64,000 nucleotides of DNA, taken from the NCBI RefSeq assembly GCF_002224365.1, contig NZ_CP022437.1, positions 2,604,001 to 2,668,000 on the forward strand, written 5' to 3'. The notes beneath the pieces are model-generated. The model was given only the letters and a program-made list of their open reading frames with translations. It did no database searches and was not told the DNA's origin. Positions within the stretch are counted from its first letter, which is position 1. The number at the start of each line of letters is the position of its first letter. A program made the translations under genes and the position numbers. The stretch comes from Virgibacillus necropolis. Its GTDB lineage: Bacteria; Bacillota; Bacilli; Bacillales; Amphibacillaceae. Shown piece by piece: positions 10,161-19,317 of this stretch.

Positions 10161-10400
10161 CTATGTGTTATCAATAATTTTTATAATCTCTTTCCTTGCT
10201 TTTTTCGCTTCCGGAATAGGATATAACAGAAAGACATGGTTCATTTTCGGATATTCATAATAATTTATAATTATGCCCTGTGATTCTGCAATATCTTTGA
10301 ACTTTCTCGCATCAGGTAACAATATTTCGTGTGCCCCAACAAATAATGAAGTTTCCAGCACCCAATTGCCTCTAGTTAATTCATAATCCTACCCCCGCTC
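10161..10400 (-). pseudogene. C-terminal fragment of an alpha/beta hydrolase fold-3 esterase
   Basis: About 75 residues in frame resemble the C-terminal end of acetyl-esterase/lipase-type hydrolases: a GAHEILLPDARKF segment and the histidine-bearing PKMNHVFLLYPIPEA segment. The nucleophile, the oxyanion region and everything N-terminal are absent. The sequence runs straight into the DnaD-like gene remains, so the 5' part was lost or replaced. It has no ribosome site or plausible start and should be non-functional. Confidence 0.7.
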
Positions 10401-11150
10401 GTAATTCGTCAAAAATGGACAGTCCACCTGAACTTGGTTTTTTCTGAAATGGTACAGTAGTATCCCTGCGCGCTGCACTTTTCAGCCTTTCATGAGCTTG
10501 TATATCGTCAACCGAACGAACCTGTGCCACACTCCATTCCTGTAAGATTTTCTCCAAGTAGCGAAACGTTCGGCCGTTATTTTTCACCATGATCTTAATT
10601 GCCTCCAACATGACAGCTTCGCCAAGCTTCCTACACCATTTCAAAAATTCATTCTTCACAAGTGGACTTAACTCCCCCAATATTTTTCTCGTAAAGCTTT
10701 ACAAGTTTTTCCTCGCACGCTTCTTCTTCCTCCTCTTCTTCTCTTTCTTTTAGTTTTTCTTTAGGTATGCTCAAGGATTGGTCTGGTAATTGGCACAGTG
10801 ATGAGTCTACTAATTGGTTATCTGATTGGTCTGGCAATTGGTCCATTGATTGATCAGCATTTGGCATAAAAGAAATCATTTCATAAATCGGCGACTTTCC
10901 TTTTCTACCATTTTCAAACCGAATTAACCCCCTCTTCCATAAGAATTTTCCGTGCATCTAATATTCCTTGCTTCGATAAACCCATCAATTGCCCAACAGT
11001 AGAACTTGGCGCATTAAATCGTTCCTTCCACCCGGTTGCATTATTCACAGCCATTAATGTATGCCATAAAGTAATAGCCCCCGTCGGTAGATCATTCATC
11101 AATAACCAATCCTTAAACGCATTCAACTCTTTAATATAATCCATCATCAT
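10381..11150 (-). pseudogene. DnaD-like phage/plasmid replication protein, two frameshifts
   Basis: Three overlapping frames together make one protein of about 250 residues. An N-terminal winged-helix replisome-organiser domain (LWHTLMAVNNATGW, then STVGQLMGLSKQGI) is followed by a Gln/Asp-rich and Glu-rich linker and a C-terminal DnaD domain (EAIKIMVKNNGRTFRYLEKIL, ending in a helical tail). The frame breaks at ~10925 and ~10680. Each break lies in a run of five G, and removing one G from each restores the frame. Either the gene is decaying or these are homopolymer sequencing errors. The ATG at 11150 has GAAAGGAAA before it. It is a prophage or plasmid remnant. Confidence 0.7.
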
Positions 11151-11180
11151 TTTCCTTTCTGGTTATGTAAATAAAAAAGA

Positions 11181-11233
11181 AGAGCACAACAAACCCACGT
11201 ATCGTCTTAAATACGTGGGTTCGTGTGCTCTTG
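11181..11233 (-). terminator. Strong inverted repeat overlapping the 3' end of the HTH gene
   Basis: AAGAGCACA...AACCCACGTA / TACGTGGGTT...GTGCTCTT pair over about 20 bp. On the minus strand a T-rich run (TTCTTTTTT) follows. It overlaps the last codons of the excisionase-like gene and separates it from the DnaD remains. Confidence 0.7.
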
Positions 11234-11392
11234 GTCCTGAATCCATAAATCAATCGATTGTTTTGTAAACAAGATGCGCCTTCGAATCTTCAGGTGCGGA
11301 ATCTGTTTTTCTTTCACCATTGCATAAATAATATCGGTATGCAACCCAAGGTAATCCGCGACTTCTCTCACTGTTAATGTCTGCCGTTCCAT
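11207..11392 (-). CDS. Excisionase/MerR-like helix-turn-helix protein
   Basis: Small DNA-binding protein of 61 residues. The whole length is one HTH_17/excisionase-type domain: LTVREVADYLGLHTDIIYAMV forms the helix-turn-helix, followed by the wing RRRILFTKQSIDLWI. Such proteins act as Xis or repressors in phages, ICEs and plasmids. GGGGGATTGTC precedes the ATG. It lies next to the DnaD-like remains, so it is probably part of the same former mobile element. No integrase is visible in the window. Confidence 0.7.
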   Translation of the reverse strand: MERQTLTVREVADYLGLHTDIIYAMVKEKQIPHLKIRRRILFTKQSIDLWIQDQEHTNPRI

Positions 11393-11739
11393 GACAATCC
11401 CCCTCTCATCCGAATGAATGTAAGTGAAATGTACCGCATTTTATCGGATAACAACATTTCCTAACACTATAATCGTTTGAAGAGGGTCGTTTGGTGGCTT
11501 TGAATTTGAAAGTTTTTTTAAAAAATTATTTTGTCTGTGTTAAGTAGCATAATACGCCACCAGAAGCCTGCTTGTTTGTAGTGATTTTTTTATTGGTATA
11601 GAGCCATTTATCTTATTATTGTCTTAAATTTGTAAAGTGATTTTCACCCTAATTTGTATCATTTACTTTTTGCAAAGAAAACTCATGCATACAATAACGT
11701 CATTTCGTATTTTACTAACATTACCTCACCTTAATTGGT
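11393..11739. other. Gene-free spacer in the decayed element
   Basis: AT-rich sequence with no ORF that has a ribosome site, no clear hairpin and no attachment-site repeat that I could recognise. It probably holds the promoter of the HTH gene near 11400-11460. Confidence 0.4.
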
Positions 11740-12000
11740 CTACTTTCCTCCTCCATCAAAAATCCATTCCAATGTTTTACGTGCTTCCTTGACAGTTAAA
11801 TGCTCTTCTTCCACAGCAAGTAATCCCGCCCGCCATGCTGCAGGTAAAATGTATGGCAAGCCACGTGGTTTATCTATCTGGATCGTATCCAAAAAATCAG
11901 CAATTCGATCCAGTCCGTGACTCGGATCTTCTTCGCTCAACAATCGACAAGCCCCAAACTTAACGGCTGAGTCAAAGCCTACAAGCATCGCTGCTCGCAT
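11740..12000 (-). CDS. Unidentified 86-residue protein, possibly a fragment
   Basis: I do not recognise this protein. It is mostly helical and soluble, with several Trp/Arg/Leu-rich stretches near the C-terminus (WRAGLLAVEEEHLTVKEARKTLEW) and a GGGK tail. No ribosome-binding site precedes the ATG at 12000, and the reading frame stays open a little further upstream (SNPS before the Met). It may therefore be the 3' piece of a longer gene in this decayed region. Codon use resembles coding sequence. Confidence 0.4.
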   Translation of the reverse strand: MRAAMLVGFDSAVKFGACRLLSEEDPSHGLDRIADFLDTIQIDKPRGLPYILPAAWRAGLLAVEEEHLTVKEARKTLEWIFDGGGK

Positions 12001-12009
12001 AGAGGGGTT

Positions 12010-12354
12010 GGAAGAATTGAAACTAGTATTTTTGTCTTACTGTTAAAAACCTGAAGGAATCAGTTGAATTCTACCGAAAAAACTTTGGTATGTGGAAGCT
12101 TGGCGCGAGGGTGATCTCACAGCAGCTATGAAGCTAGAAGGAACCGATGTACAATTAATGCTGGATCAGGAAGATAACGAGTTGGATGCTGGTGGTGATT
12201 TTTAGTGGACAGTGTTGATGATTTTTACAGCGAACACTCAAATCTTCACTTTATACAAGAACCGTTTGACATTCCGCCTGGCCGTTATGCAATCTTTAAG
12301 GACAACTCCGGTAATTTAGTACGTCTAATAGACATGACAAAAGAAAATAAGTAG
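12010..12354 (+). pseudogene. VOC/glyoxalase-family gene, broken
   Basis: Conceptual translation in shifting frames gives pieces typical of glyoxalase/bleomycin-resistance (VOC) proteins: LKESVEFYRKNFGMWKLG, then MKLEGTDVQLMLDQEDN, then FIQEPFDIPPGRYAIFKDNSGNLVRLID. The frame changes near 12085-12120, and there is an in-frame stop near 12204. No start codon with a ribosome site is visible. It is a decayed copy. Confidence 0.6.
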
Positions 12355-12373
12355 TTAGAGTTCTGCCTTTGAA

Positions 12374-12406
12374 GAAAGCCGCTATCCCTTGAGGAATGCG
12401 GCTTAT
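12374..12406 (+). terminator. Hairpin after the VOC remnant
   Basis: AAGCCGC ... GCGGCTT inverted repeat followed by an AT-rich tract, 20 bases after the VOC stop codon. It is probably the former gene's terminator. Confidence 0.45.
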
Positions 12407-12734
12407 TCACCATTAGAGCATGAATATATCTAATTGTTTCGAATGCAAATACCTACTAGTTGTAAAATAAGACATAGCACTTTAAAATTCTGTTAAAAGA
12501 TATGGACTTTCAGAAAGGAGACATGACAATGTTTAGATCAAGACGGTCTGTTTACCGCCTGCAACCCATAAATGTGGGAAAAAAATGAAAACCGCACTTG
12601 CAAAAGAGATTGATACCTTTAAGAATTTCTCAGATTCAAAATTAAATTAAAGAAGTTTAAACCTTACATTTTGTGTTTTAACAGGAATGCTAGCTGTATT
12701 TAAGTGAATTTCGGACATATAGGAGGACTGTAAC
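12407..12734. other. Gene-free spacer before the Uma2 remnant
   Basis: Only very short ORFs are present, none convincing (for example an 18-codon frame at about 12531 after a good ribosome site). AGGAGG at 12721-12726 is the ribosome site of the next gene. Confidence 0.4.
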
Positions 12735-13313
12735 ATGACTCAATTAGATAAAAATAAAACATACACACTGTATGAGTTTTTACTATACGTTAAAGAGGAA
12801 GAACGCGCAGAATTATATGAAGGCATCCCTGTTTTTATGGCTCCAGCATCCCACGAACACGAGGGTATAATTGCAAATTTAATTGGAGAATTCATTCATG
12901 CACTTAAAGGAAGTAAATGCCAGGTATATGGAAGTAACCTTCAAGTTATCCTTCCGTTTAAAGACGATAGAAAAGGGAAAATGATGTAACCGTGCTACCT
13001 GATATTTCCGTTGTTTGCGATAAAAGCAAGCTTCGTAATAAGCGCTGCTACGAGGCTCCGGATTTAATTGTTGAAGTACTATCCCCTAGCACAGCTCGTA
13101 ATGATCGACTTCTTAAACGAAATTACTATGAAAGAGCTGGCGTAAAGGAATATTTAATCGTTGATTATCAATATCGTAGCATTGAAAAATGTAAACCACG
13201 AAAATACCTTCCAACTAGAAGAAGTTTACTCCAGTGAAAATAAATTCTTTACCTCAACATGTTTCTCGGATGTTTCTTTTGCCATTGACGATATCTTCTC
13301 TTTTATGGATTGA
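12735..13313 (+). pseudogene. Uma2-family (DUF820) restriction-endonuclease-fold protein, two frameshifts
   Basis: Joined across frames this is a full Uma2-type protein of about 190 residues: an N-terminal helix with AELYEGIPVFMAPASHEHE, a central LPDISVVCDKSK and APDLIVEVLSPSTARNDRLLKRNYYERAGVKEYLIVD (the PD-(D/E)xK-like core with E-V-L-S-P), and a C-terminal tail ending in IFSFMD. The first break at ~12976 is repaired by adding one A to a run of A. The second is near 13195. AGGAGG lies before the ATG. The role of Uma2 proteins in Firmicutes is unknown. It is inactive unless the shifts are sequencing errors. Confidence 0.75.
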
Positions 13314-13709
13314 AATGTTAACTTTTTAATTCCAGATCTACTATTTTTTCTTCTTTCTAATCATAAAATGGCGTATCTACTAGTTGAAAGCTACCAAAGG
13401 GGATAAACATGGCAAGTAGAATTGTTATTGAAACAAATGTATTTACTACTTTAAAGGCAATTCTTTGTCAATTATAATCAGACTTTAGTATAACAATGTC
13501 CTTTGCTCTACTGCTAATATAATTGATCGACTTCAAAACTTTCTTCCCACTAATTTCGCTCCCAATCCCGTTAGAAGATTAACACCTATCTCTAATTTGT
13601 TTTCATCCCAATTTGACTTCCCCCTCCAATCCATCTATAATTTTCTCTTGTGGATTATACTTGATATAATCGGGTGGGAGAGGGATAGAAGGAAATATGA
13701 GGAGATTTT
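13314..13709. other. Intergenic region upstream of the purine permease
   Basis: No gene is evident. The AT-rich segment around 13650-13672 with TATAAT at 13665-13670 may be the permease promoter. I looked for a purine riboswitch and saw none. Confidence 0.4.
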
Positions 13710-14996
13710 ATGCCTTATAACAAACAAGATCCGGGTAAAGCGCTAGCGAAAGGGAATTGGCGTACGGAGATTATAGCTGGATTGATTGGTTACCTGACTA
13801 CGGTATACATTGTAGTAGTGAACGGTTCGATCTTAAGTGAAGCTGGGATATCTATCGAGAGTGGCATGATGGCTACGATTCTAGCAAGCTTTGTCGGAAC
13901 ATTGTTCATGGGCCTGTATGCCAAGCTTCCATTGATTTTAATTCCCGGAATGGGAATTAATGCGCTGTTTGCCTATTCCATAGTGGAAGGTACAGGCCTT
14001 AGCTTTCAAGAAGGTTTAGCAGTAGTAATTGTAGCTTCAGTATTATTTCTCATCACAGCATTTAGTCGATTGGGATTGATTCTAAAAGAAGCGATACCGA
14101 ATTCGTTAAAGCATGCGATTACCGTTGGGTTGGGTTTTTTCTTAATTTTAATTGGTTTAGAAAAAAGTGGCCTGGTTGTGAGCGGCGAACATACGATTAT
14201 TGCAATCGGTGATTTTACTTCGCCAACGGTAATGGTGAGTCTGCTAACATTATTCCTGGCGATATTTTTATTTATGAAAAATGTACCAGCAAATTTTTTA
14301 ATAACAATGATTAGCGGAACCGTGTTAGCTTATTTATTTGGTATTCTGCATAAAGGGGCTAGTGCTGTAGACGTGAATGCTCAGGAATTGGTTTTCATTC
14401 CAGCTTTTACGGCATTCGATGAACTGTCATTCTGGTTAGCTGTTTTTCCACTTGCCATGATTCTTATTTTTGAAAATATGGGATTGTTACATGGACAGCT
14501 AGACATGCTGAAACGGGAGAACCGTTATGAAAAAGCATATCGGGTAACAGCATTTTCATCGCTCACATGTGCTTTTCTTGGAACGTCACCAACCGTATCA
14601 GCTGCAGAAAATGCGGCAGTAATCGCATCAAACGGAAAAACAGGTAAAGTGGCAATCACAGCGAGTCTATTATTCCTGGCTACTATATTTATTATTCCAT
14701 GGATATCAATCATACCAAATACGGCAATTAGTCCGATTTTAATTATTGTTGGTATGCTGATGGCGCAAAACATTCGTCATATTTATTTAGACGATTTATC
14801 GGAGGCAGTACCTGCATTTCTAATCGCTGTTATGATTCCATTCACATACAGTATCGCTGATGGAATGGCATTTGGCTTTATTGCGTATCCGATTGTCAAA
14901 CTAGCACTCGGCAAGCAAAAAGAGTTGCCATTCGCATTAGTGATCATATCATCGCTATTCTTGTTTGACTTTTTAATGAAAATAATAGGATTTTAA
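13710..14996 (+). CDS. NCS2-family purine permease (AzgA/PbuG/PbuO type)
   Basis: Integral membrane transporter for hypoxanthine, guanine or adenine driven by the proton gradient. It has 428 residues with about 12-13 hydrophobic segments. The N-terminus (WRTEIIAGLIGYLTTVYIVVVN), the GMGINALFAY segment and the GTSPTVSAAENAAVIASNGKTG signature are those of the AzgA-like branch of NCS2. AGGAGATTTT precedes the ATG. It is monocistronic with a terminator directly after it. Which purine it carries cannot be told; no regulatory purine riboswitch is visible. Confidence 0.88.
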   Translation: MPYNKQDPGKALAKGNWRTEIIAGLIGYLTTVYIVVVNGSILSEAGISIESGMMATILASFVGTLFMGLYAKLPLILIPGMGINALFAYSIVEGTGLSFQEGLAVVIVASVLFLITAFSRLGLILKEAIPNSLKHAITVGLGFFLILIGLEKSGLVVSGEHTIIAIGDFTSPTVMVSLLTLFLAIFLFMKNVPANFLITMISGTVLAYLFGILHKGASAVDVNAQELVFIPAFTAFDELSFWLAVFPLAMILIFENMGLLHGQLDMLKRENRYEKAYRVTAFSSLTCAFLGTSPTVSAAENAAVIASNGKTGKVAITASLLFLATIFIIPWISIIPNTAISPILIIVGMLMAQNIRHIYLDDLSEAVPAFLIAVMIPFTYSIADGMAFGFIAYPIVKLALGKQKELPFALVIISSLFLFDFLMKIIGF

Positions 14997-15002
14997 AACA
15001 GC

Positions 15003-15033
15003 GAGCTTGGAATTATCCAAGCTCGTTTGTTAT
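15003..15033 (+). terminator. Terminator after the purine permease
   Basis: CGAGCTTGGA / TCCAAGCTCG perfect stem with a 4-base loop, followed by a T-rich tail, starting 4-5 bases after the permease stop. Confidence 0.8.
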
Positions 15034-15102
15034 ATGCTGTGGTCGCGGAACTAGAAATCGTAATCGAAAGTACGATATTCCATAGTGACTGTATTTTTTA
15101 GC

Positions 15103-15708
15103 TTAATTCCATAGACCTTCGAGGCATGTTTCTGTTGTATATCCAACAGGTTTTTCATGAGTAATGAAGATATCTTCTTGATCAGTATGTTCAAATATCC
15201 GAAACTTTTTAAGCTGTTTTCCGTAAACATGAACAGTAACGACCGTTTCATCCCCCTCGGGTTTCAAGATGTGGCAGTCCGCTGGTGGTAAAAGCTCTCC
15301 GGTGCTTTGCTCGTTTAGAGTCATTGTACCAGAATAACATAGTTTAATAGTTTGATTGGAATACGAGTCCGATTGTAAATAATTTAAAATCCTCATACGA
15401 CCTGAAACAACTCCCTCTACACCCCATGTCCCATCATGGTCGTGTAACGGTGTACTTTGTCCAGGTTCCCAAATAAGCGCAAGAACTTCAAAGCGGTCTT
15501 TTGGATCGCGATACAGAGAGTGCCGACCATAACTGTTGTTGCCTGCATACAGTTTTTCAGTAGGTAGCCATGACTTCGTGCGCATTAGTTTACTGAGATG
15601 ATGTTCAACCTGTGACACTTGTTCACTATCATCATTGGTTGTTTCTACCACATTGGTTAAATCCCGAATAAAGTCCGACAGTTTATAATTTATTTTGTTA
15701 AGTTCCAT
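15103..15708 (-). CDS. Cysteine dioxygenase
   Basis: Cytosolic non-haem iron enzyme oxidising L-cysteine to cysteine sulfinate. It has 201 residues, a cupin. Two iron ligands are His89 and His91 in PLHDHDG, and the third is most likely His146 in ADCHILKPEGDE. The ATG giving MELNKIN was chosen because GGGAGGAAAG precedes it; a longer frame exists upstream but lacks a ribosome site. It lies 22 bases after the TauE-type exporter, so the two are co-transcribed. This fits a route from cysteine to sulfite and export. Confidence 0.85.
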   Translation of the reverse strand: MELNKINYKLSDFIRDLTNVVETTNDDSEQVSQVEHHLSKLMRTKSWLPTEKLYAGNNSYGRHSLYRDPKDRFEVLALIWEPGQSTPLHDHDGTWGVEGVVSGRMRILNYLQSDSYSNQTIKLCYSGTMTLNEQSTGELLPPADCHILKPEGDETVVTVHVYGKQLKKFRIFEHTDQEDIFITHEKPVGYTTETCLEGLWN

Positions 15709-15730
15709 AAACTTTCCTCCCTTTACAAAT

Positions 15731-16513
15731 CTAAATAATATCAACCCAAATTTTTATTACTGTGGCTAGGATAAGTAAGGATAAAATGGCTTTCAAAACT
15801 TTAGTGTCTATTTTTTTACCGGTAACTGCTCCCATCGGGGCAGCAATAAGACTGGCAACTATCATAACCCCCGCTGGTCCAAATAACACTTGACCTGTTA
15901 TTATCTTCCCTGCAGTTGAACCTATCGACGATAAAAAAGTTATCGCAAGAGAGGAAGCTATGGTAACACGGGTTGGTATTTTTAGTAACACTAGCATGAT
16001 TGGTACTAGTAGAAATGCACCCGCGGCTCCGACTATACCTGCCCCTATTCCAACAAGAAAAGCACTGATTACTGCGAGTAAGTGATTGAATTCAATTTGA
16101 ATATTTGCCTCTTCTCCCAATTCTTTTCCTTTCCTAGGACTAAACATCAGAATTGCTGCAACACTGGCTAGTATTGCATATACAAGATTAATACTAGTAT
16201 TTGATAAAAGAACCGAGCCATAACCACCTAGAAAGCTACCTACCAACACAACAGTACCCATTGTAATAATTAGTCGTTTATTTAAATATCCGTCCTTTCG
16301 AAATGCCAATACGCCAGCTAATGATGCAAAAAAGACATCAACAGCCGATATACCAGCAACCTCAGTTGCTGTAAAAGCCCCTACTCCAAGCAATGGCGGA
16401 ATGTAAAGCAGTAATGGATATTTAATAATCGAACCACCAATACCTACCATACCTGATATAAACGAGCCAATGAATCCGATTAAAAATAACACAATAATTA
16501 AATCCAAACCCAA
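15731..16513 (-). CDS. TauE/SafE-family sulfite/organosulfonate exporter
   Basis: Integral membrane anion exporter of the TauE/SafE (DUF81) family, here probably removing sulfite or a related C1-C2 sulfonate. It has 260 residues with about 8 hydrophobic helices and two internally similar halves, each with a Gly-rich GxxGAG or GMVGIGG motif (SGMVGIGGSIIKYPLLL; GIGAGIVGAAGAFLLVP). The start is a TTG with AGGTG 7 bases upstream. It is co-directional with cysteine dioxygenase (22-base gap), which supports sulfite as substrate. The LysR gene lies 336 bases upstream on the same strand. Confidence 0.82.
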   Translation of the reverse strand: MGLDLIIVLFLIGFIGSFISGMVGIGGSIIKYPLLLYIPPLLGVGAFTATEVAGISAVDVFFASLAGVLAFRKDGYLNKRLIITMGTVVLVGSFLGGYGSVLLSNTSINLVYAILASVAAILMFSPRKGKELGEEANIQIEFNHLLAVISAFLVGIGAGIVGAAGAFLLVPIMLVLLKIPTRVTIASSLAITFLSSIGSTAGKIITGQVLFGPAGVMIVASLIAAPMGAVTGKKIDTKVLKAILSLLILATVIKIWVDII

Positions 16514-16849
16514 TCTTAATCACCTATTTTCTCATCTATGCAAATACCATATTATAAAACTGTAGCCATCACTACGAGCAGAAGAACATAATTGCTTAAC
16601 CAGTACTAACAATTACTTTCTTTGCATTGTTCATTTGAGTCATTTCCATCCTCCCTTGTAATTAAGGTTTTTTTACAAGATTACTAAAATAAATATTTTT
16701 CTTAATTTAATCGTATCACACGTTAAAAAAGGTGAATAATACATATTTTTTATGAGGTATAACCTAAAGAATAGGACACACGTTTCCGTTTCGTTCAAGT
16801 GAAGAACTGGTAAAAACATTTTTCCTAAAGCCTGAAAAGATCATTTAAA
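16514..16849. other. Regulatory region between lysR and the tauE-type gene
   Basis: 336 bases without a full gene. It contains a 15-codon ORF with a good ribosome site (16596-16643, minus) and an AT-rich stretch at about 16670-16770 that probably holds the exporter/dioxygenase promoter and a LysR site. Confidence 0.45.
16596..16643 (-). CDS. Possible 15-residue leader peptide upstream of the exporter
   Basis: GGGAGG followed 7 bases later by ATG opens a 15-codon frame (MTQMNNAKKVIVSTG). It ends about 80 bases before the TauE-type gene. There is no repeat of a particular codon that would suggest classical attenuation. It could be a leader, the stub of a lost gene, or chance. Confidence 0.25.
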   Translation of the reverse strand: MTQMNNAKKVIVSTG

Positions 16850-17740
16850 TCATTTTGTCAGCTTTTTTAAATGGAATATAAATGAATTCATACTTTTTTT
16901 CGGGAAGCGTGAAGCAATTTTCACCACCCATAAATCTCTGGTGATATGAATATCAGAAATCGTTACATGTTTTAAAACACCTAATTCGAGTTCCCTTGTC
17001 ACAGATAACCTTGGGAGTATACTAATACCCATTCCTGCTTCAACCGCGCTTTTAATTGATTGTGTACTCCCAAGTTCCATATGACCCTTTACTTTTTCCA
17101 ATACATTATTTTCTCGTAATACATTTTCCACAATCTCCCTAATACCAGCATTTTTCTCCCGCCAAATCATCTTTTCTTGAGGCAATTCTTCTATGTTTAT
17201 TTTACTTCTATCATTCCATCGATGGTTACTGGGAATAACCATGATTAGTTCATCCTCTGCGAATTTTTCTATGTTTAAATCATCGTGTGTAACAATGCCT
17301 TCTACCAAGGCAATATCAATGTCTCGGTTTTCCAACTGTGCAACAATATTTGGTGTATTTCCAATAGCTAAATTGAAATTTACATTTCTATTCTCTTTTT
17401 GAAATTCACCTAATATACCAGGTAAAAGATATTCACCTATTGTTAAACTTGCGCCTATATTTAATGTAGTGGCTTCAAGATTTGCAATACCTTTTACCGC
17501 CTCTTCAGAACGCTTAAAGCAATCGATGATCTCTTTGGCGAAGAGATAAAGAGCGGAACCGGATTCTGTAAGGTTAAGCTTTCCACCAGTTCTATCAAAC
17601 AACTCAGCACCATAATGTTTTTCCAGCTGCCGTATTTTACTGGTCACCGCTGGTTGCGAGACATACCCTATCCGAGCTGCTTGACTGATACTTCCTTCCT
17701 CAATCACACGACAAAACATTTCTAAATTACCTATGTTCAT
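16850..17740 (-). CDS. LysR-family transcriptional regulator of the sulfur locus
   Basis: DNA-binding regulator of 296 residues. The N-terminal winged helix-turn-helix (SISQAARIGYVSQPAVTSKIRQLE) is at residues ~18-40, followed by the long linker helix and a periplasmic-binding-like effector domain (~90-290). GGGAGTGAATAG precedes the ATG. It stands between the cystine symporter/C-S lyase genes and the exporter/cysteine dioxygenase genes, so it probably controls both in response to a cysteine-derived metabolite; this is inference from position. It resembles CysB/CysL-type regulators in general layout only. Confidence 0.85.
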   Translation of the reverse strand: MNIGNLEMFCRVIEEGSISQAARIGYVSQPAVTSKIRQLEKHYGAELFDRTGGKLNLTESGSALYLFAKEIIDCFKRSEEAVKGIANLEATTLNIGASLTIGEYLLPGILGEFQKENRNVNFNLAIGNTPNIVAQLENRDIDIALVEGIVTHDDLNIEKFAEDELIMVIPSNHRWNDRSKINIEELPQEKMIWREKNAGIREIVENVLRENNVLEKVKGHMELGSTQSIKSAVEAGMGISILPRLSVTRELELGVLKHVTISDIHITRDLWVVKIASRFPKKSMNSFIFHLKKLTK

Positions 17741-17829
17741 CGCTATTCACTCCCTGTCCTATTAAACTACGAATCCATCTCTATTTTAGCACGTTAACTT
17801 GTTCTATAATTATGGCTGTTTCCTAAATG

Positions 17830-17873
17830 GAACAAAAAAGCGCCTATTGCATATTTGGGGATATGCAATGGGC
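17830..17873 (-). terminator. Terminator downstream of the cystine symporter
   Basis: On the minus strand GTGCCCATTGCATAT pairs with ATATGCAATAGGCGC and is followed by TTTTTTGTT. It ends the patB-symporter transcript about 45 bases after the symporter stop and separates it from lysR. Confidence 0.8.
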
Positions 17874-17916
17874 ACTTACTTCTACATTTTATATTTTTTC
17901 AAACTGTCTCAACAAG

Positions 17917-19317
17917 TTAGATTGCACTCTGCTCCAGCTCAACTGGTTCCTCTTTACTGTTATAAATGTCTTTATCTAATTGTTTTGTAACTCTACCCGT
18001 TAATATGCCAGTTGTCATGCCGCCACTAACATTTAACGCTGTACGCGCCATGTCAATTAGAGGTTCTATCGAAATAAGCAATCCGACAATAGCTACAGGC
18101 AGGTTCATCGTTGACAATACGATAAGCGCCGCAAACGTTCCTCCGCCGCCGACTCCCGCAACACCGAACGAGCCGATAGCTACGACAGCAATTAACATCA
18201 AAATAAATGAAGGAGTAAATGGATCAATACCTACTGTTGGTGCAACCATTACTGCAAGCATCGCGGGATAAATTCCAGCACATCCATTTTGACCAATTGT
18301 TACACTAAATGCCCCTGATACATCGGCAACCCCTTCTGATACCCCTAAACTTTTCTTTTGTGTTTTGATATTTAGAGGTAGAGTTCCTGCACTGGAACGA
18401 GATGAGAATGCGAATATCAGAACTGGTATTATTTTTTTGACATATGTCACTGGATTCAATCCCACCATGCGAATTAGTAGCAAGTGAATTAGGAACATAA
18501 CGATAATCGCAAAATACGAGGCGACAATAAATAACCCTAAATTCACAAATGTTGCTATATCACTAGTGGCGGCCTTATTTATCATTAATGCAAGTATCCC
18601 ATAAGGTGTCAGGCGTAATACGAGCGTTACAATTCTCATCACAATGGTAAAAATGGATTCAACCAGTCCACCAAACACTTTAGCTTGTTCAGGTTGCTTT
18701 CTTCTTACACCCATAAAGGCCATCCCTACTAAAACCGAAAATATGACGACCGAAATTACTGAAGTAGGATTTGCTCCTGTCAAATCCGAGAATATATTCG
18801 TTGGAATCATTGCCAAAATCATATCCGGCATCGACTTGTCTTCCAAATCGTTTAATGCTTAGTCATTGCCTAAGATAGCCGCTGTTTCTGCTTCCCCTTG
18901 GGAAAGATCCATCCCCTCTAGTTGGAAAATACCGGCAGAAAAGACGCCTACTGCAGCCGAAATTGCTACCGTTCCGACTAAAAATCCTACTACTAACCCA
19001 CCAATTTTGCCGAAGCCGTCTGAAAACTTTGAGTTCGTGAAAGCTCGCAAAATAGCAAAGAAAACAAGTGGCATGATTAACGTTTTTAATAATGCTACGA
19101 AACCACTCCCAACGATGTTGATCCAGTCCGCAGATCTAGCAATAACTTCTGAGGTTGAACCATACACAAACTGTAGGATAAGTCCGAGTACTATACCAAC
19201 TACCAACGCCAGAGAAACGCGCTTACCAAACGAAACATACTTTTTCTGCATATAGAATAACCCAGAACAAATCAACAGGAACAAGGTAATGATTAATATA
19301 ACATGAAATAATTCCAT
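17917..19317 (-). pseudogene. tcyP: L-cystine sodium/proton symporter (TcyP-like), interrupted by one in-frame stop
   Basis: Dicarboxylate/amino-acid:cation symporter (DAACS) family. B. subtilis TcyP imports cystine and is the closest match by organisation. The frame is 466 codons plus stop, the normal length. Membrane helices begin at the N-terminus, and the C-terminal half carries family segments such as SSRSSAGTLPLN and the GVAGVGGGGTFAALIVLS loop. One TAA at 18859-18861 (codon 153, after ILGND) splits it, and the same frame continues directly with ALNDLEDK. A TTG 12 bases on could restart the C-terminal part, but no ribosome site is seen. The start overlaps the patB stop codon. Confidence 0.8.

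Noticed and set aside
13500-13709. Possible purine riboswitch before the purine permease
   Set aside because: The conserved loop and junction bases of the purine aptamer are not present.
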